Origin: an uncultured Geobacter sp. | GTDB taxonomy: Bacteria > Desulfobacterota > Desulfuromonadia > Geobacterales > Geobacteraceae | Length of the DNA: 41,890 bases | Direction: 5' to 3' | Assembly (NCBI GenBank): GCA_903925075.1 | Contig: CAIYDQ010000291.1 | Location: 1 to 41,890, forward strand | The notes under the pieces: model-generated | Told to the model about the DNA's origin: nothing | The model's database searches: none | What the model saw: only the letters and a program-made list of their open reading frames with translations | Made by a program: the position numbers and the translations under genes | Shown here: piece after piece, positions 27,676 through 36,731 of the stretch | Numbering within the stretch: the stretch's first letter is position 1 | How the letters are laid out: the number at the start of each line of letters is the position of its first letter

Positions 27676-29292
27676 CTAGTCCCTGGTTTGCTCTTGCTTT
27701 GGCACGTACCACTTGATCAGGTTGTGCATGATCCCTGCGGGAGCGGGCTCGATCCCCCGGAACCTGGAGGAAACCGCCGGCAACGCGTCCGGCACGTACA
27801 GGAAGGTGTAAGGCTGCTCGACGGCCAGTATGTCCTGGATCTTGTAGTAGCAGGCGCGCCGCTTCTCGACGTCGAAGGTCCCCCTCCCCTCCACCAGCAG
27901 CCGGTCCATTTCGGGGTTTTTGAAGTGTATGAAGTTCAGCTCTTTGGGCTCCGTCTTCGAGGAGTGCCAGATGTCGTACTGGTCGGGGTCCTGGGAGATG
28001 GTCCACCCCAGGAGCACCGCGTCGAATTTCCCCTTGTCGATGAAGTTGGTGAGAAAGGACGACCACTCCATCACCCGGACCTTCACGTCGATGCCGACCT
28101 TCTTCAGGCGGCGCTGGATGATCTGCACGCACTTGGCCCGCTGGTCGTTGCCCTGGTTGGTCATGATGGTGAAGCTCAGCGGCTTGCCGTCCTTGGCCAA
28201 TATGCCGTCCTTGCCCATGACGAAGCCGGCCTCCTTCAGGAGCGCCGCGGCCCGCGCCGGGTCGTAGCCGGGATCGGGCACTACTTCCTTGTAGGCCCAG
28301 GTGCCGGGCTTGTAGGGACCGTGGGCGACTTTCCCCATGCCCAGCAGCACCCCCTGCACGATCTCCTCCTTGTTGATGGCGCAGGTGATCGCCTGGCGCA
28401 CCCGGCGATCCTGAAAGAGCGGCAGTTGCAGGTTGTAGCCGAGATAGGTGTAGGCGGAGGCGGGGTAGCGATATTTGTTGAAGCGCGCCAGGAATTCGGG
28501 CGTGTTGGTCTGGCGCTGGTACTGCACCGGGGAGAGTCCCATCATGTCGACGCCGCCGGCCTTGAGCTCCATGTACATGGTGGAGGCGTCGGGGATGATG
28601 CGGTAGACGTAGCGGGCGAGATAGGGCGCCCCCTCGTAATAGTCGGGGTTGGCGGCGAGGGTGAGCTTTTGTCCGGGAATCCACTCCTTGAAGACGTAGG
28701 GGCCGGTGCCGACCGGGTGGCGCGCGAGAGGACTCTTGGTGACCTCCTTCCCCTCCAGGAGGTGGGCGGGGAGCATGAACATCCCCCAGGAGGCGAGCGC
28801 AGGCGCGAACGGCTTGGCGTACCTGACCCGGAAGGTGTAGGCGTCGACCGCCTGCGCGCTTTGCACCTGCTTGAAGTCTTCCGAGTAGGCGGTGGGGGTC
28901 TTGGGGTCCACGGTGACGCGGTAGGTGTAGAGCACGTCGCGGGAGGTGAACTCGTGGCCGTCATGCCATTTGACGCCGCGGCGCAGGTGGAAGGTGATGT
29001 CGAGTCCGTCGGGGGAGACCTCCCAGGATTTGGCCAGGTCCCCCTCCAGGTTGAGGTTCTTGTCGTAGCGGACCAGCCCGTTGTAGACCAGGCCGGCGAT
29101 GTCGAAGGAGGCGCTATCGGAGGCGAGGAGCGGTATCAGGGTGGAGGGTTCGCCGATGCTCCCGGTCACCAGGGCGTCGCCGTAGGCGGGAGCCCCCCCC
29201 TGGCCGCGCGGCTTTTGCCGGGGCGCTTCCTCGGCGCAACCGGCCAGCGCGGCGGCGAGACAAAGCAGGGCGAGGCGGCGGCGAAGCTTCAT
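27676..29292 (-). CDS. Peptide-binding lipoprotein, family 5 extracellular solute-binding protein
   Basis: Periplasmic solute receptor for the permeases encoded downstream. The 538 residues start with a lipoprotein signal peptide ending in LAGC (Cys19 would be lipidated by Lgt, encoded in this window). Family features are [18 protein letters not shown], the standard SBP_bac_5 signature, [20 protein letters not shown] core segments and the C-terminal YVPDALPA region. The start is fixed by the ATGA overlap with the stop of the TPR gene, with GGGGA upstream. Family members bind peptides, nickel-chelates or other small solutes; the ligand here is unknown. Confidence 0.9.
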   Translation of the reverse strand: MKLRRRLALLCLAAALAGCAEEAPRQKPRGQGGAPAYGDALVTGSIGEPSTLIPLLASDSASFDIAGLVYNGLVRYDKNLNLEGDLAKSWEVSPDGLDITFHLRRGVKWHDGHEFTSRDVLYTYRVTVDPKTPTAYSEDFKQVQSAQAVDAYTFRVRYAKPFAPALASWGMFMLPAHLLEGKEVTKSPLARHPVGTGPYVFKEWIPGQKLTLAANPDYYEGAPYLARYVYRIIPDASTMYMELKAGGVDMMGLSPVQYQRQTNTPEFLARFNKYRYPASAYTYLGYNLQLPLFQDRRVRQAITCAINKEEIVQGVLLGMGKVAHGPYKPGTWAYKEVVPDPGYDPARAAALLKEAGFVMGKDGILAKDGKPLSFTIMTNQGNDQRAKCVQIIQRRLKKVGIDVKVRVMEWSSFLTNFIDKGKFDAVLLGWTISQDPDQYDIWHSSKTEPKELNFIHFKNPEMDRLLVEGRGTFDVEKRRACYYKIQDILAVEQPYTFLYVPDALPAVSSRFRGIEPAPAGIMHNLIKWYVPKQEQTRD

Positions 29293-31022
29293 TTTTCCCC
29301 GCTTTCCTGGCGGCACTGCTTGATCTTCTCGGCGAGATCGGTGCGCTCGGGCTCCATCTTTTGCAGCTTCTTGAAGAGCGGGATGGCTTTCTTGAAGGCG
29401 CGGTTGGCGCAGTACGCCTCGGCCAGGTGGCCGATCACGGTGGCGTCGTTCTCGGAGAGCTCGACGGCGCGCTCCAGCTGGTGGACCGCCTCGCCGTAGC
29501 GTTTAAGTTTGTAGTAGGCCCAGCCGAGGCTGTCCAGGATGAAACCGTCGTCCGGCTTGAGAGCCACCGCCTTCTTCAGGTAGGCCAGGGCCTCGTCCAG
29601 GTTCACCCCCATCTCGGCGTAGGTGTAGCCCAGATAGTTCAGGGCCTGGGGGTCGTCGGGGGTCGCCGCCAGCACGCGTTTCATCATGGCGACCGAGAGT
29701 TCCCGATTGCCGACTTTGTCGTAGAGGATCCCCAGCCGAAAGCTTACCCTCGGGTCGGCCTGCAACTTGGCGTCCATCGATTTCAGCGCGTTGATGCCGT
29801 CCTGAAAACGCTCCATCGACTCGTAGAGTCCGGCCAGGTGCAGGTACGGCTCCACTCGCGCCGGACCGCGCTTGATCTCGTCCTGCAAAAGGGCCACCCC
29901 TTTTTGCGGCTCCCCCTTCTCCTTGTACAGGTAGGCCAGGTGGCCGAGGGCGTCCAGATAATAGGTGGAATCTCGGGGGATTTGGGAGAATTCCTCTATC
30001 GCCAGGTCGACGTCCTCCATCTCCTCGTAGGCGGTGGCCAGGTAGAAGCGGATCTGATGCGCCGCGGGCTCGGCCTTCAGCAGTTCCTTGAAGGTCGTCA
30101 CCGCCTCGTCGTAGCGCTCCAGTTCCAGCAGCAGCAGGCCGATCTTCCTGGAGGTCTCGGGGCTCTCCCCGCCCGACTCCTGCAAAAGGGCCAGGGCGTC
30201 CTCCAGCCGCCGTTGCTGGATGTAGAGCTGCGCCAGGTGCTGGACCACGTTGGAGTTGGAGGGGTTGATCTCCAGAACGCTCTTGTAGGTGTCGACCGCG
30301 TCGCCGATCTGCCCCTGGGTTTCCTGGGAGATGCCCATCTCGATCAGCGCCTGCTCGAAATCGGGTTTCAGCTCCACCGCCTTCTTGTAGTAATTGAGCC
30401 CCTCGCGCGGCAGATGCATCTGGTCATAGCTCTTGGCAAGATAGTAATAGCCGAGCGCCGAATCCGGCACCGCCTTGATCAGCGCTTTCAGGGTGTTGAC
30501 CGCCTGTTCGTACTCGAAATTCTTCAGGTAGAAGATCGCCACATGCAGGTAGACCTCTTCCTTGGTCGGATCGAGCTCCATCACCTTCTTGAAATAGGGG
30601 ACGGCCTCCTTCTCCCGCTGCATGGTCGCCAGGATGTTGCCGGCCAGAAGCTGGGCCTGCACGAACTTGGGGTCGATCTTGATGGCGGCCTGACAGGCGG
30701 CCAGCGCCTCTTCGGGGCGGTTTTGCTGCAGGTAGATCTGCGCCTCGGCGGTGCGCAGAAAGGGGGAAGCGGGGTCCTTATCCAGGGCGCGCTGCAAAAG
30801 GGCGAGCGCGCCTTCCATATCGCCGTCGGTGGCGCGCAGGCGGGATTGGGCGTAAAGACCAAGGGTGTGCCCCTGCGCCAGGCTTTCGGCGGGCGGGGCG
30901 ACGACGGCGAGGCCGGCCTCGGCCGCACTCCCCGAGCCGCCGCGCTCGGCGGCGCCGTGCTCGGTGGCGCAGGCGTTCAGCAGGAAAAACGGCATAATGA
31001 GTATCAGATACTTCTTGAACAT
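29289..31022 (-). CDS. TPR-repeat lipoprotein
   Basis: Protein of 577 residues: a lipoprotein signal peptide with LLNAC (lipidation at Cys18), then about 13-14 tetratricopeptide repeats from residue 65 to the end, for example YYLAKSYDQMHLPREGLNYY and ALNYLGYTYAEMGVNLDEAL. TPR arrays make protein-protein docking surfaces; here the protein would face the periplasm, attached to a membrane. It overlaps the peptide-binding lipoprotein gene by 4 bp, so the two are translationally coupled, which suggests a joint assembly or envelope role. The ribosome site is weak. The gene is divergent from the signalling operon. Confidence 0.88.
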   Translation of the reverse strand: MFKKYLILIMPFFLLNACATEHGAAERGGSGSAAEAGLAVVAPPAESLAQGHTLGLYAQSRLRATDGDMEGALALLQRALDKDPASPFLRTAEAQIYLQQNRPEEALAACQAAIKIDPKFVQAQLLAGNILATMQREKEAVPYFKKVMELDPTKEEVYLHVAIFYLKNFEYEQAVNTLKALIKAVPDSALGYYYLAKSYDQMHLPREGLNYYKKAVELKPDFEQALIEMGISQETQGQIGDAVDTYKSVLEINPSNSNVVQHLAQLYIQQRRLEDALALLQESGGESPETSRKIGLLLLELERYDEAVTTFKELLKAEPAAHQIRFYLATAYEEMEDVDLAIEEFSQIPRDSTYYLDALGHLAYLYKEKGEPQKGVALLQDEIKRGPARVEPYLHLAGLYESMERFQDGINALKSMDAKLQADPRVSFRLGILYDKVGNRELSVAMMKRVLAATPDDPQALNYLGYTYAEMGVNLDEALAYLKKAVALKPDDGFILDSLGWAYYKLKRYGEAVHQLERAVELSENDATVIGHLAEAYCANRAFKKAIPLFKKLQKMEPERTDLAEKIKQCRQESGEK

Positions 31023-31154
31023 GGCGTTACCCGTGCTTTCCAGTGAAATGCAAGCCGCAATAACCTAAAAAACGCGACTCCCGGATAGTATGCTGCATCC
31101 CGTGGGGCGTCGCGATTAATTAACATGAAAACTAACATAAATAGCTAACAGCGT

Positions 31155-31203
31155 CAAACAACATTATGCTAATTTGTTGTTTGCGCGCCATTGCCGGTAT
31201 GAT
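31155..31203 (+). promoter_or_regulatory. Promoter and operator candidate of the SSS-phosphatase operon
   Basis: A perfect 9-bp inverted repeat CAAACAACA (31155-31163) / TGTTGTTTG (31175-31183) with an 11-nt spacer overlaps a -35-like TTGTTG (31174-31179). The -10 TATGAT (31198-31203, 5/6) follows after 18 bp, placing the start near 31210. No T-run follows the repeat, which argues for a protein-binding site rather than a terminator. The remainder of the 31023-31244 gap is AT-rich and has several CTAACA motifs on its left side, but no gene. Confidence 0.5.
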
Positions 31204-31244
31204 ACCATTCGCCAAGTAAATTCAAAACCTTAAAGGTCCTCCGG

Positions 31245-32807
31245 ATGATCCGAAAGCTTATAGAATCGCTACTTGAAGCGGCGGCCTACCCCGAACCCAC
31301 CACCCGGGTGAGTCTCATCGAGACTCACGTCTCGTACATCTTCCTGACGGATCTTTATGTATACAAGGTAAAAAAGCCGGTCGACTTCGGCTTTCTCGAC
31401 TTCACCAGCTGCGAGCGCCGGCGCTTCTACTGCGGGGAGGAGCTGCGCCTCAACCGCCGCCTTTGCCCGGGGATCTACCTGGGAGTCGTGGAGCTGCGCG
31501 AAACGCCGCAGGGGGCGAGCTTCGCGCCGGTCGCCGGGGCGGTGATCGATTGGGCGGTGAAGATGAAGAGGCTTCCCGAGGAGCGCATGCTCGACCACCT
31601 GCTGCAAAAAGGCGCAATCGGGCCGGAGCAGATGGGGGAGATCGCCGGAGTGGTCGCCCAATTCCACGGCCGGGCGGCCAGGGGGCCGCAGATCGACGCC
31701 TGCGGCAGCGTCAAGGCCATCAGGGCCAACTGGGAAGAGAACTTCCGCCAGGCCGCGCCCTTCCAGGGCGAGACCGTCTCCGGCGCCGACCTCGCCTTGC
31801 TGCGCGACTGGGTGGAGCGCTTTCTCGCCGGCAAGCGCGAGCTGCTGCAGGCCCGGGTCGAGGGAGGGTTCATCAGGGAGTGCGACGGCGACCTGCATCT
31901 GGGCAACATCTGCCTCGCCGAGCGCGTCTACATCTTCGACTGCATCGAGTTCAACGAAAGGTTTCGCTACATAGATACCGCGGCCGACATCGCCTTCCTG
32001 CTGATGGACCTGGAATACGCCGGACGCCTGGACCTGTGCCGACCATTTCTGGAGAGCTACCAAAACGCCACCGGCGACCGCGGCCTGGCCGCGCTGCTCG
32101 GTTTTTACCAGGCAAACCGCGCCTTCGTGCGCGGCAAGGTGACGAGTTTTCGGCTGCGCGAACCGGAGCTCGCGCCCGAGCAACGGGAGGAGGCCGCGGC
32201 CGCGGCTGCGCGTTATTTCCGGCTGGCCCGAGGCTACGCGCTCAGGGACAAGCTCTCCCCCTCCCTGATCGTCACCTGCGGGCTGATGGGGAGCGGCAAG
32301 AGCGCCTTGGCGCGCGAACTCGGCTTTCAACTGGGTCTGGTCCCGGAGCGCTCCGATCTGGTCAGAAAGAGGCTCGCCGGCGACGGCAATCGGGGAGCGG
32401 ACGCGGCGGATTACGACGGGGGAATTTACGCCGCCGACTACAACCAGGCGACCTACGACGCGCTGCTGCAGGCGGCGCAGCGCGCGCTGGCCGGAGGCCA
32501 AAGCTTCCTGGTCGACGCCACCTTCCGCCGCGCCTCAGACCGCGCCGCCTTCCGCGAACTGGCCGCTCGCATGCGGGCGGGCTATTTCCTGATCGAAACG
32601 CGCTGCCCGGAGGCGCTGATCAGGGAGCGCCTGGAAAGGCGCCGCCTCGACCCGGACGAGGTTTCCGACGGCAGATGGGAGCTTTTCCCCCGGCAGCGCT
32701 CCGAGTTCGAGGAACCGGCGCCGGGCGAGTCGATCGTGGTCGACAGCTCGCAGCCGCTTGACGACGCGGTCGACCGGGCGCTGGCCGGCATGGGGCTCCT
32801 GCCATGA
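31245..32807 (+). CDS. Aminoglycoside-phosphotransferase-fold / P-loop ATPase bifunctional protein
   Basis: A 520-residue cytosolic fusion. The N-terminal half resembles an APH-type kinase: YVYKVKKPVDFGF lysine region near 38-50, a Brenner-like motif GDLHLGN at 215-221 and the metal-binding FDCIEFN at 231-237. The C-terminal half is a P-loop kinase-like domain with GLMGSGKS at 346-353 and VDATFRRASDR (Walker B-like). Such proteins are often annotated as bifunctional aminoglycoside phosphotransferase/ATP-binding protein, but substrates are unknown and drug resistance should not be assumed. Its stop overlaps the next start as ATGA, making it the head of the SSS-phosphatase operon. No strong ribosome site is seen, so the start is less certain. 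Confidence 0.85.
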   Translation: MIRKLIESLLEAAAYPEPTTRVSLIETHVSYIFLTDLYVYKVKKPVDFGFLDFTSCERRRFYCGEELRLNRRLCPGIYLGVVELRETPQGASFAPVAGAVIDWAVKMKRLPEERMLDHLLQKGAIGPEQMGEIAGVVAQFHGRAARGPQIDACGSVKAIRANWEENFRQAAPFQGETVSGADLALLRDWVERFLAGKRELLQARVEGGFIRECDGDLHLGNICLAERVYIFDCIEFNERFRYIDTAADIAFLLMDLEYAGRLDLCRPFLESYQNATGDRGLAALLGFYQANRAFVRGKVTSFRLREPELAPEQREEAAAAAARYFRLARGYALRDKLSPSLIVTCGLMGSGKSALARELGFQLGLVPERSDLVRKRLAGDGNRGADAADYDGGIYAADYNQATYDALLQAAQRALAGGQSFLVDATFRRASDRAAFRELAARMRAGYFLIETRCPEALIRERLERRRLDPDEVSDGRWELFPRQRSEFEEPAPGESIVVDSSQPLDDAVDRALAGMGLLP

Positions 32808-33052
32808 AACGAAGGCTGAAAGAGGTGGTCATTCGGCGGCTGAAACTCAAGGACACCTGGGTGATCTGCTTCGCCCTCGGCCTGGTGATGATGAATTACC
32901 CGTTCATCAGCATCTTCAACAAGTCGACCCTCCCCTTCGGCATACCGCTGCTCTACCTGTACCTGCTGATCGGTTGGGTCTTCTCGATCTTTATCGTCTA
33001 CCTCTTCAGCCGCGCCGCCGGGCACGAATCCGAGAGCGGAGGGGAGCCTTGA
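32804..33052 (+). CDS. Small two-helix protein, symporter small-subunit-like (DUF4212/DUF485 type)
   Basis: Eighty-two residues with a basic N-terminus and two hydrophobic helices (about 20-37 and 48-68: VICFALGLVMMNYPFISIF and LLYLYLLIGWVFSIFIVYL). Size, topology and position directly before an SSS domain match the small subunits that accompany sodium:solute symporters (as YjcH for ActP, or DUF4212 proteins). It overlaps the gene before by 4 bp and the next by 1 bp (TGATG), so stoichiometric coupled translation is expected. The family link is inferred from these traits and a loose motif resemblance. Confidence 0.72.
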   Translation: MKRRLKEVVIRRLKLKDTWVICFALGLVMMNYPFISIFNKSTLPFGIPLLYLYLLIGWVFSIFIVYLFSRAAGHESESGGEP

Positions 33053-36000
33053 TGCTGGGGATCAACCTCGTCTGGGCCGTGGCCCTTCTCTACATAGCGC
33101 TGCTGTTCATGGTCGCCTATTACGCTGACCTGCGACAGAAGGCCGGCAGGAGCATCACCGCCAACCCGGTGGTCTACTCGCTCTCCATAGCGGTCTACGC
33201 CACCACCTGGACCTACTACGGCTCCGTCGGCAAGGCGGCCACCACCGGCCTCGACTTTCTCCCCATCTACCTGGGGCCCACCTTGACCGCCTTCTCCTGG
33301 TGGTTCCTGCTGAAAAAGATCGTGCGCATCTCCAAAGAGAACAACATCACCTCGATCGCCGACTTCATCAGCTCCCGCTACGGCAGGTCCCAGTGGCTGG
33401 GCGCCATCATCACCGTGATCACCCTGATGGGGATCATGCCCTACATCGCGCTGCAATTGCGGGCGGTCTCCACCTCCTTCACCATCATCACCGGCTACCA
33501 CGATTTCCACCTGGGGATACTGGAGTACTTCCACCTCCCCTCGCCGCACCCGGGTTTCTTCTCGGCGCTCCTTTTGGCCCTGTTCAGCGTGCTCTTCGGC
33601 GCCAGGCACCTGGTGTCGGCGGAGCGCCACGAAGGGATGGTGGCGGCCATCGCGCTGGAGTCGATCGTCAAGCTGGCGGCGATGCTGATCGTCGGCGGCT
33701 TCATCACCTACGGCCTCTACGACGGCATGGGCGATCTGTTCGCGCGCCTGCACGAGCGGGACCCGGCTTTGCTGACCCGGCTCACCACCCTGGGCGGCAG
33801 CGGAGACAATTCCTACTCGTCGATGTTCAGCCTGCTCACCCTCTCCATGAGCGCGGTCATGCTGCTGCCGCGCCAGTTCCAGGTGATGGTGCTGGAAAAC
33901 GCCCGCGAGGAGCACCTGAACAGCGCGGCCTGGCGTTTTCCCGCCTACATGTTCCTGATGAACCTGTTCGTGATGCCGATCGCCGTCGCCGGCATCCTGA
34001 TGACCGGCTCCAGCGCCGGCGCCGACTACTTCGTGCTCACCCTGCCGATCAGGGCCGGACACCCGTGGCTGGCGCTGGTCGCCTTCCTGGGAGGCTTTTC
34101 CGCCTCGGCCGGCATGGTGATGGTGGAATCGATCGCGGTCTCGACCATGCTCCTCAACCACGTGCTGATGCCGGCGGTGGTCAAGATCACGCCCAGGAAC
34201 TGGTTTCCGGTGCTGCTCATCAACCTGAAGCGCTTCGGCATCATCCTGGTGATCCTCTTGGGCTACCTGTACCAGGGGATGGTGGGCGAGAGCTACCTCT
34301 TGGCCAACATGGGTCTGATCTCCTTCTCTGCGGCGGTGCAGTTCGCGCCGGCACTGATCGGCGGGCTCTACTGGCGGCGCGGCAACAAGGCCGGAGCCAT
34401 CGCCGGCCTGCTTTTGGGTTTCGCCGTCTGGTCGTACACGCTGCTTTTTCCCTCGCTGATGCAGGCCGGCCACTGGCACTCGGACATCCTCACCGTCGGC
34501 CCCTGGGGCCTGGCGCTGTTAAAGCCCCAGGCGCTTTTCGGCCTGACCGGGCTCGACCCCTGGACCCACGCCCTTTTTTGGAGCATGTTCCTGAACATTT
34601 CGGCCTACCTGTCGCTCTCCATCATCTGCAACCAGGGGGAAAAGGAGCAGGAGCAGGCGACCCGCTTCGTCAAGGTCTTCGCCCCGGAGAGCGAGAGCCC
34701 GCAGTGGGAGACCAAGCGCCTCTCCAAGCCGGTCACCATCGTGCAGTTCGTGAACCTGATGTCCAAGTTCATCGGCGAGCAGCAGGCGAGCGCTGCGATC
34801 AGCGACTACCTGGGGGACCGGGAGATCGACGGCAAAGGGGGAGTCTCCGAATTCGAGCTGCCGAGCCTCAAGCGTTTCGTGGAGAAGACGCTGGCGGGCT
34901 CCTTGGGCGGGGCCGCGGCCGGAGCGGTGGTGGAGAGCTTTCTCTCCGACATCGGCTCCAAGATGGAATCGGTCTACGACATCTTCTCCACGGTGCGCAC
35001 CTCGCGCGACCAGAGCCGGGAGGCGCTCTTCGTAAGGCTGCGCGCCTCCGAGATCATGAACCGCTCCCTGCGGCTGGACATCATCATGGAGGACCTGCTC
35101 GCCCTGCTGCTGCGCGAATTCAAGCTGGACCTCTGCGTGATCCGCCTTTTGAACGACCAGGGAGTGCTGCAGGTCCGCTCCTTCAAGGGCGAAGGGGGCG
35201 AGAGGATCACCGCGGAGGACCGCATCCTGGAGGTCGACACCCACGTGGGCGAGGCCTTTTTGGGGAGGCGGACCGAGTTCTTCAACGACACCACCTACAT
35301 CGTCAAGCCGATCGCCAAGGAGATCTTCCAGCGCGAGGGGATCAAGTCCTTCGCCCATGTGCCGATCTCCAGCGAGGGGTCGCCGCCGGTGGGGATACTT
35401 TCCGTATTCTCCCGCTCCATCGTCGGCCTGTTCACCGAGCAGTTCGTGGAGCTTTTGGAAAGCCTGGCCGGGCAGTTGGCCCAGGCGGTGCGCATCGTCT
35501 CCGAGCGGGAGGCGCGCGAGGGGGAGCGGCGGCAAAAGGAGGCGGCCCAGCTGGAGAACGCGCGGGTCACCCGGGACCTGGAGTTGGCCAAACAGATCCA
35601 GCTCTCCCTGCTCCCGGAGTCGGCGCCGCAGCTGGCCGGGGTGCGGATCGCCTGTCGCTGCACGCCGGCCACCCACGTGGGGGGGGACTACTACGACTTT
35701 TTCCAGCGCGGCAACGACCAGCTCGATCTGGTGATGGCCGACGTCTCCGGGCACAGCGTCGGCGCCGCCCTGATCATGGTCGAGACCAGGAGCGTCTTGA
35801 GGGCTCAGATGCAGACCACCATGTCCACCCGGGAGACCCTGCGGGTGCTGAACGAGCTGCTCTACGACGACCTGACCCGCGCCGAGCTGTTCATCACCAT
35901 GTTCTGCTGCACCTACGACGGCGCCCACCGCACCCTGAGCTACGCCAACGCCGGTCACACCCGGCCGCTGCTCTTTCGCGCCGGCTCCTGGCGGGAACTG

Positions 36001-36288
36001 GACGCCGACGGGCTGATACTGGGGGTGAAGCAGGAGGTGCTGTTCGAGGAAAAAAGCGTGCAGCTGGAGTCGGGCGACCTTTTGTTCCTGTACACCGACG
36101 GCATCATCGAGGCGGAAAACGCCGAGCGCGAGCTTTTCGGCGAGGAGCGGCTGTGCGCCATCGTCTCCGGGATGCTGGAGGGCGAGCCGGAAAGCGTGAT
36201 CGACCGGATCATGGCGGAGGTGGCGGCATTCTGTTGCCCCGCGCCTTTACAGGACGACATTTCCATGGTAGTCATGAAGCTGCTTTGA
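33052..36288 (+). CDS. SLC5/SSS transporter-GAF-SpoIIE (PP2C) phosphatase fusion
   Basis: A 1078-residue membrane signalling protein. Residues 1-525 form a sodium:solute symporter domain of about 13 helices (VYATTWTYYGSVG near 48-60, ITSIADFISSRYGRSQWLG near 99-117, GGFSASAGMVMVESIAVSTM near 348-366). Residues 555-650 are a helical linker like that of CbrA-type transporter-kinases. A GAF domain follows (about 660-815), then a coiled coil (815-850) and a PP2C/SpoIIE domain with THVGGDYYDFF (D879, D882), MADVSGHSVGAAL (D897), YANAGHTRPL, LYTDGIIEAEN (D1016) and QDDISMVV (D1068, D1069), so all metal-binding acids appear intact. Expected role: dephosphorylate the STAS protein encoded next, in response to a solute bound or transported by the SSS part and a ligand of the GAF domain. 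Confidence 0.92.
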   Translation: MLGINLVWAVALLYIALLFMVAYYADLRQKAGRSITANPVVYSLSIAVYATTWTYYGSVGKAATTGLDFLPIYLGPTLTAFSWWFLLKKIVRISKENNITSIADFISSRYGRSQWLGAIITVITLMGIMPYIALQLRAVSTSFTIITGYHDFHLGILEYFHLPSPHPGFFSALLLALFSVLFGARHLVSAERHEGMVAAIALESIVKLAAMLIVGGFITYGLYDGMGDLFARLHERDPALLTRLTTLGGSGDNSYSSMFSLLTLSMSAVMLLPRQFQVMVLENAREEHLNSAAWRFPAYMFLMNLFVMPIAVAGILMTGSSAGADYFVLTLPIRAGHPWLALVAFLGGFSASAGMVMVESIAVSTMLLNHVLMPAVVKITPRNWFPVLLINLKRFGIILVILLGYLYQGMVGESYLLANMGLISFSAAVQFAPALIGGLYWRRGNKAGAIAGLLLGFAVWSYTLLFPSLMQAGHWHSDILTVGPWGLALLKPQALFGLTGLDPWTHALFWSMFLNISAYLSLSIICNQGEKEQEQATRFVKVFAPESESPQWETKRLSKPVTIVQFVNLMSKFIGEQQASAAISDYLGDREIDGKGGVSEFELPSLKRFVEKTLAGSLGGAAAGAVVESFLSDIGSKMESVYDIFSTVRTSRDQSREALFVRLRASEIMNRSLRLDIIMEDLLALLLREFKLDLCVIRLLNDQGVLQVRSFKGEGGERITAEDRILEVDTHVGEAFLGRRTEFFNDTTYIVKPIAKEIFQREGIKSFAHVPISSEGSPPVGILSVFSRSIVGLFTEQFVELLESLAGQLAQAVRIVSEREAREGERRQKEAAQLENARVTRDLELAKQIQLSLLPESAPQLAGVRIACRCTPATHVGGDYYDFFQRGNDQLDLVMADVSGHSVGAALIMVETRSVLRAQMQTTMSTRETLRVLNELLYDDLTRAELFITMFCCTYDGAHRTLSYANAGHTRPLLFRAGSWRELDADGLILGVKQEVLFEEKSVQLESGDLLFLYTDGIIEAENAERELFGEERLCAIVSGMLEGEPESVIDRIMAEVAAFCCPAPLQDDISMVVMKLL

Positions 36289-36308
36289 AGGGGAGCCCTT
36301 CCCCGCTC

Positions 36309-36337
36309 TTGCTAAAATCCTCCGTTTGTAGCACAAT
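36309..36337 (+). promoter_or_regulatory. Possible internal promoter before the STAS gene
   Basis: TTGCTA (36309-36314) and CACAAT (36332-36337) with an exact 17-bp spacer, each 4 of 6 to consensus, lie in the 88-bp gap after the phosphatase gene. A short GGGGA/TCCCC stem lies just upstream. This may allow the STAS and anti-sigma genes to be expressed separately from the phosphatase. Confidence 0.35.
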
Positions 36338-36376
36338 GAGCGGGAATCGCATCGATCCCACATGAAGGAGAATGTC

Positions 36377-36718
36377 ATGAACCTGGTGAATGAAACGAGG
36401 AACGAGGTGGTTGTAGTCTACGTGAAGGAGGAGCGGCTGGACGCGCATAACTCGGCCGAGCTGAAAAGCGCGGTGCAAAAGCTGTTCGAAGACGGCACGA
36501 AGAACGTGCTGGTTGACTTGAAGGATGTCCGCTTCATCGACAGCTCGGGGCTGGGCGCCCTGGTTTCCGGCTTCAAGAACGCCATTTCTCACCAGGGGAA
36601 CCTGAAGCTCTCCTCGCTGCAGTCCCAGGTGAAGTCGATGTTCGAGTTGACCCGACTGCACAGGGTATTCGAGATCTTCCCGTCCGCCGCGGAGGCCATA
36701 GAAAATTTTCAGCAGTAA
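36377..36718 (+). CDS. STAS-domain anti-anti-sigma factor (RsbV/SpoIIAA-like)
   Basis: Single STAS domain of 113 residues. The signature VRFIDSSGLGALVSGFKNA holds the serine that is phosphorylated in this family (DSSG at residues 55-58, so Ser56 or Ser57). When unphosphorylated such proteins bind and neutralise an anti-sigma kinase. The ATG at 36377 is chosen because AAGGAG lies 7 nt upstream; an ATG at 36362 is in frame but has that site inside its own coding sequence. It is flanked by the PP2C phosphatase gene and the HATPase kinase gene, which together supply its expected phosphatase and kinase. Confidence 0.93.
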   Translation: MNLVNETRNEVVVVYVKEERLDAHNSAELKSAVQKLFEDGTKNVLVDLKDVRFIDSSGLGALVSGFKNAISHQGNLKLSSLQSQVKSMFELTRLHRVFEIFPSAAEAIENFQQ

Positions 36719-36731
36719 AGCGAGGCGTCAG

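Noticed and set aside
31023..31244. c-di-GMP/cGAMP (GEMM) riboswitch in the divergent gap
   Set aside because: Geobacteraceae often carry these upstream of signalling genes, but the conserved GEMM core and tetraloop-receptor pattern are not present; the visible structure is the operator-like inverted repeat.
31245..32807. Aminoglycoside resistance gene
   Set aside because: The APH-like fold is shared by many small-molecule kinases; the fusion with a P-loop domain and the signalling operon context argue against antibiotic resistance.
33300..36365. A 1021-residue plus-strand frame overlapping the SSS-phosphatase gene
   Set aside because: Out-of-frame shadow of the fusion gene; sequence is Arg/Pro/Gly-rich low complexity without domains, whereas the 33052 frame has intact SSS, GAF and PP2C motifs.
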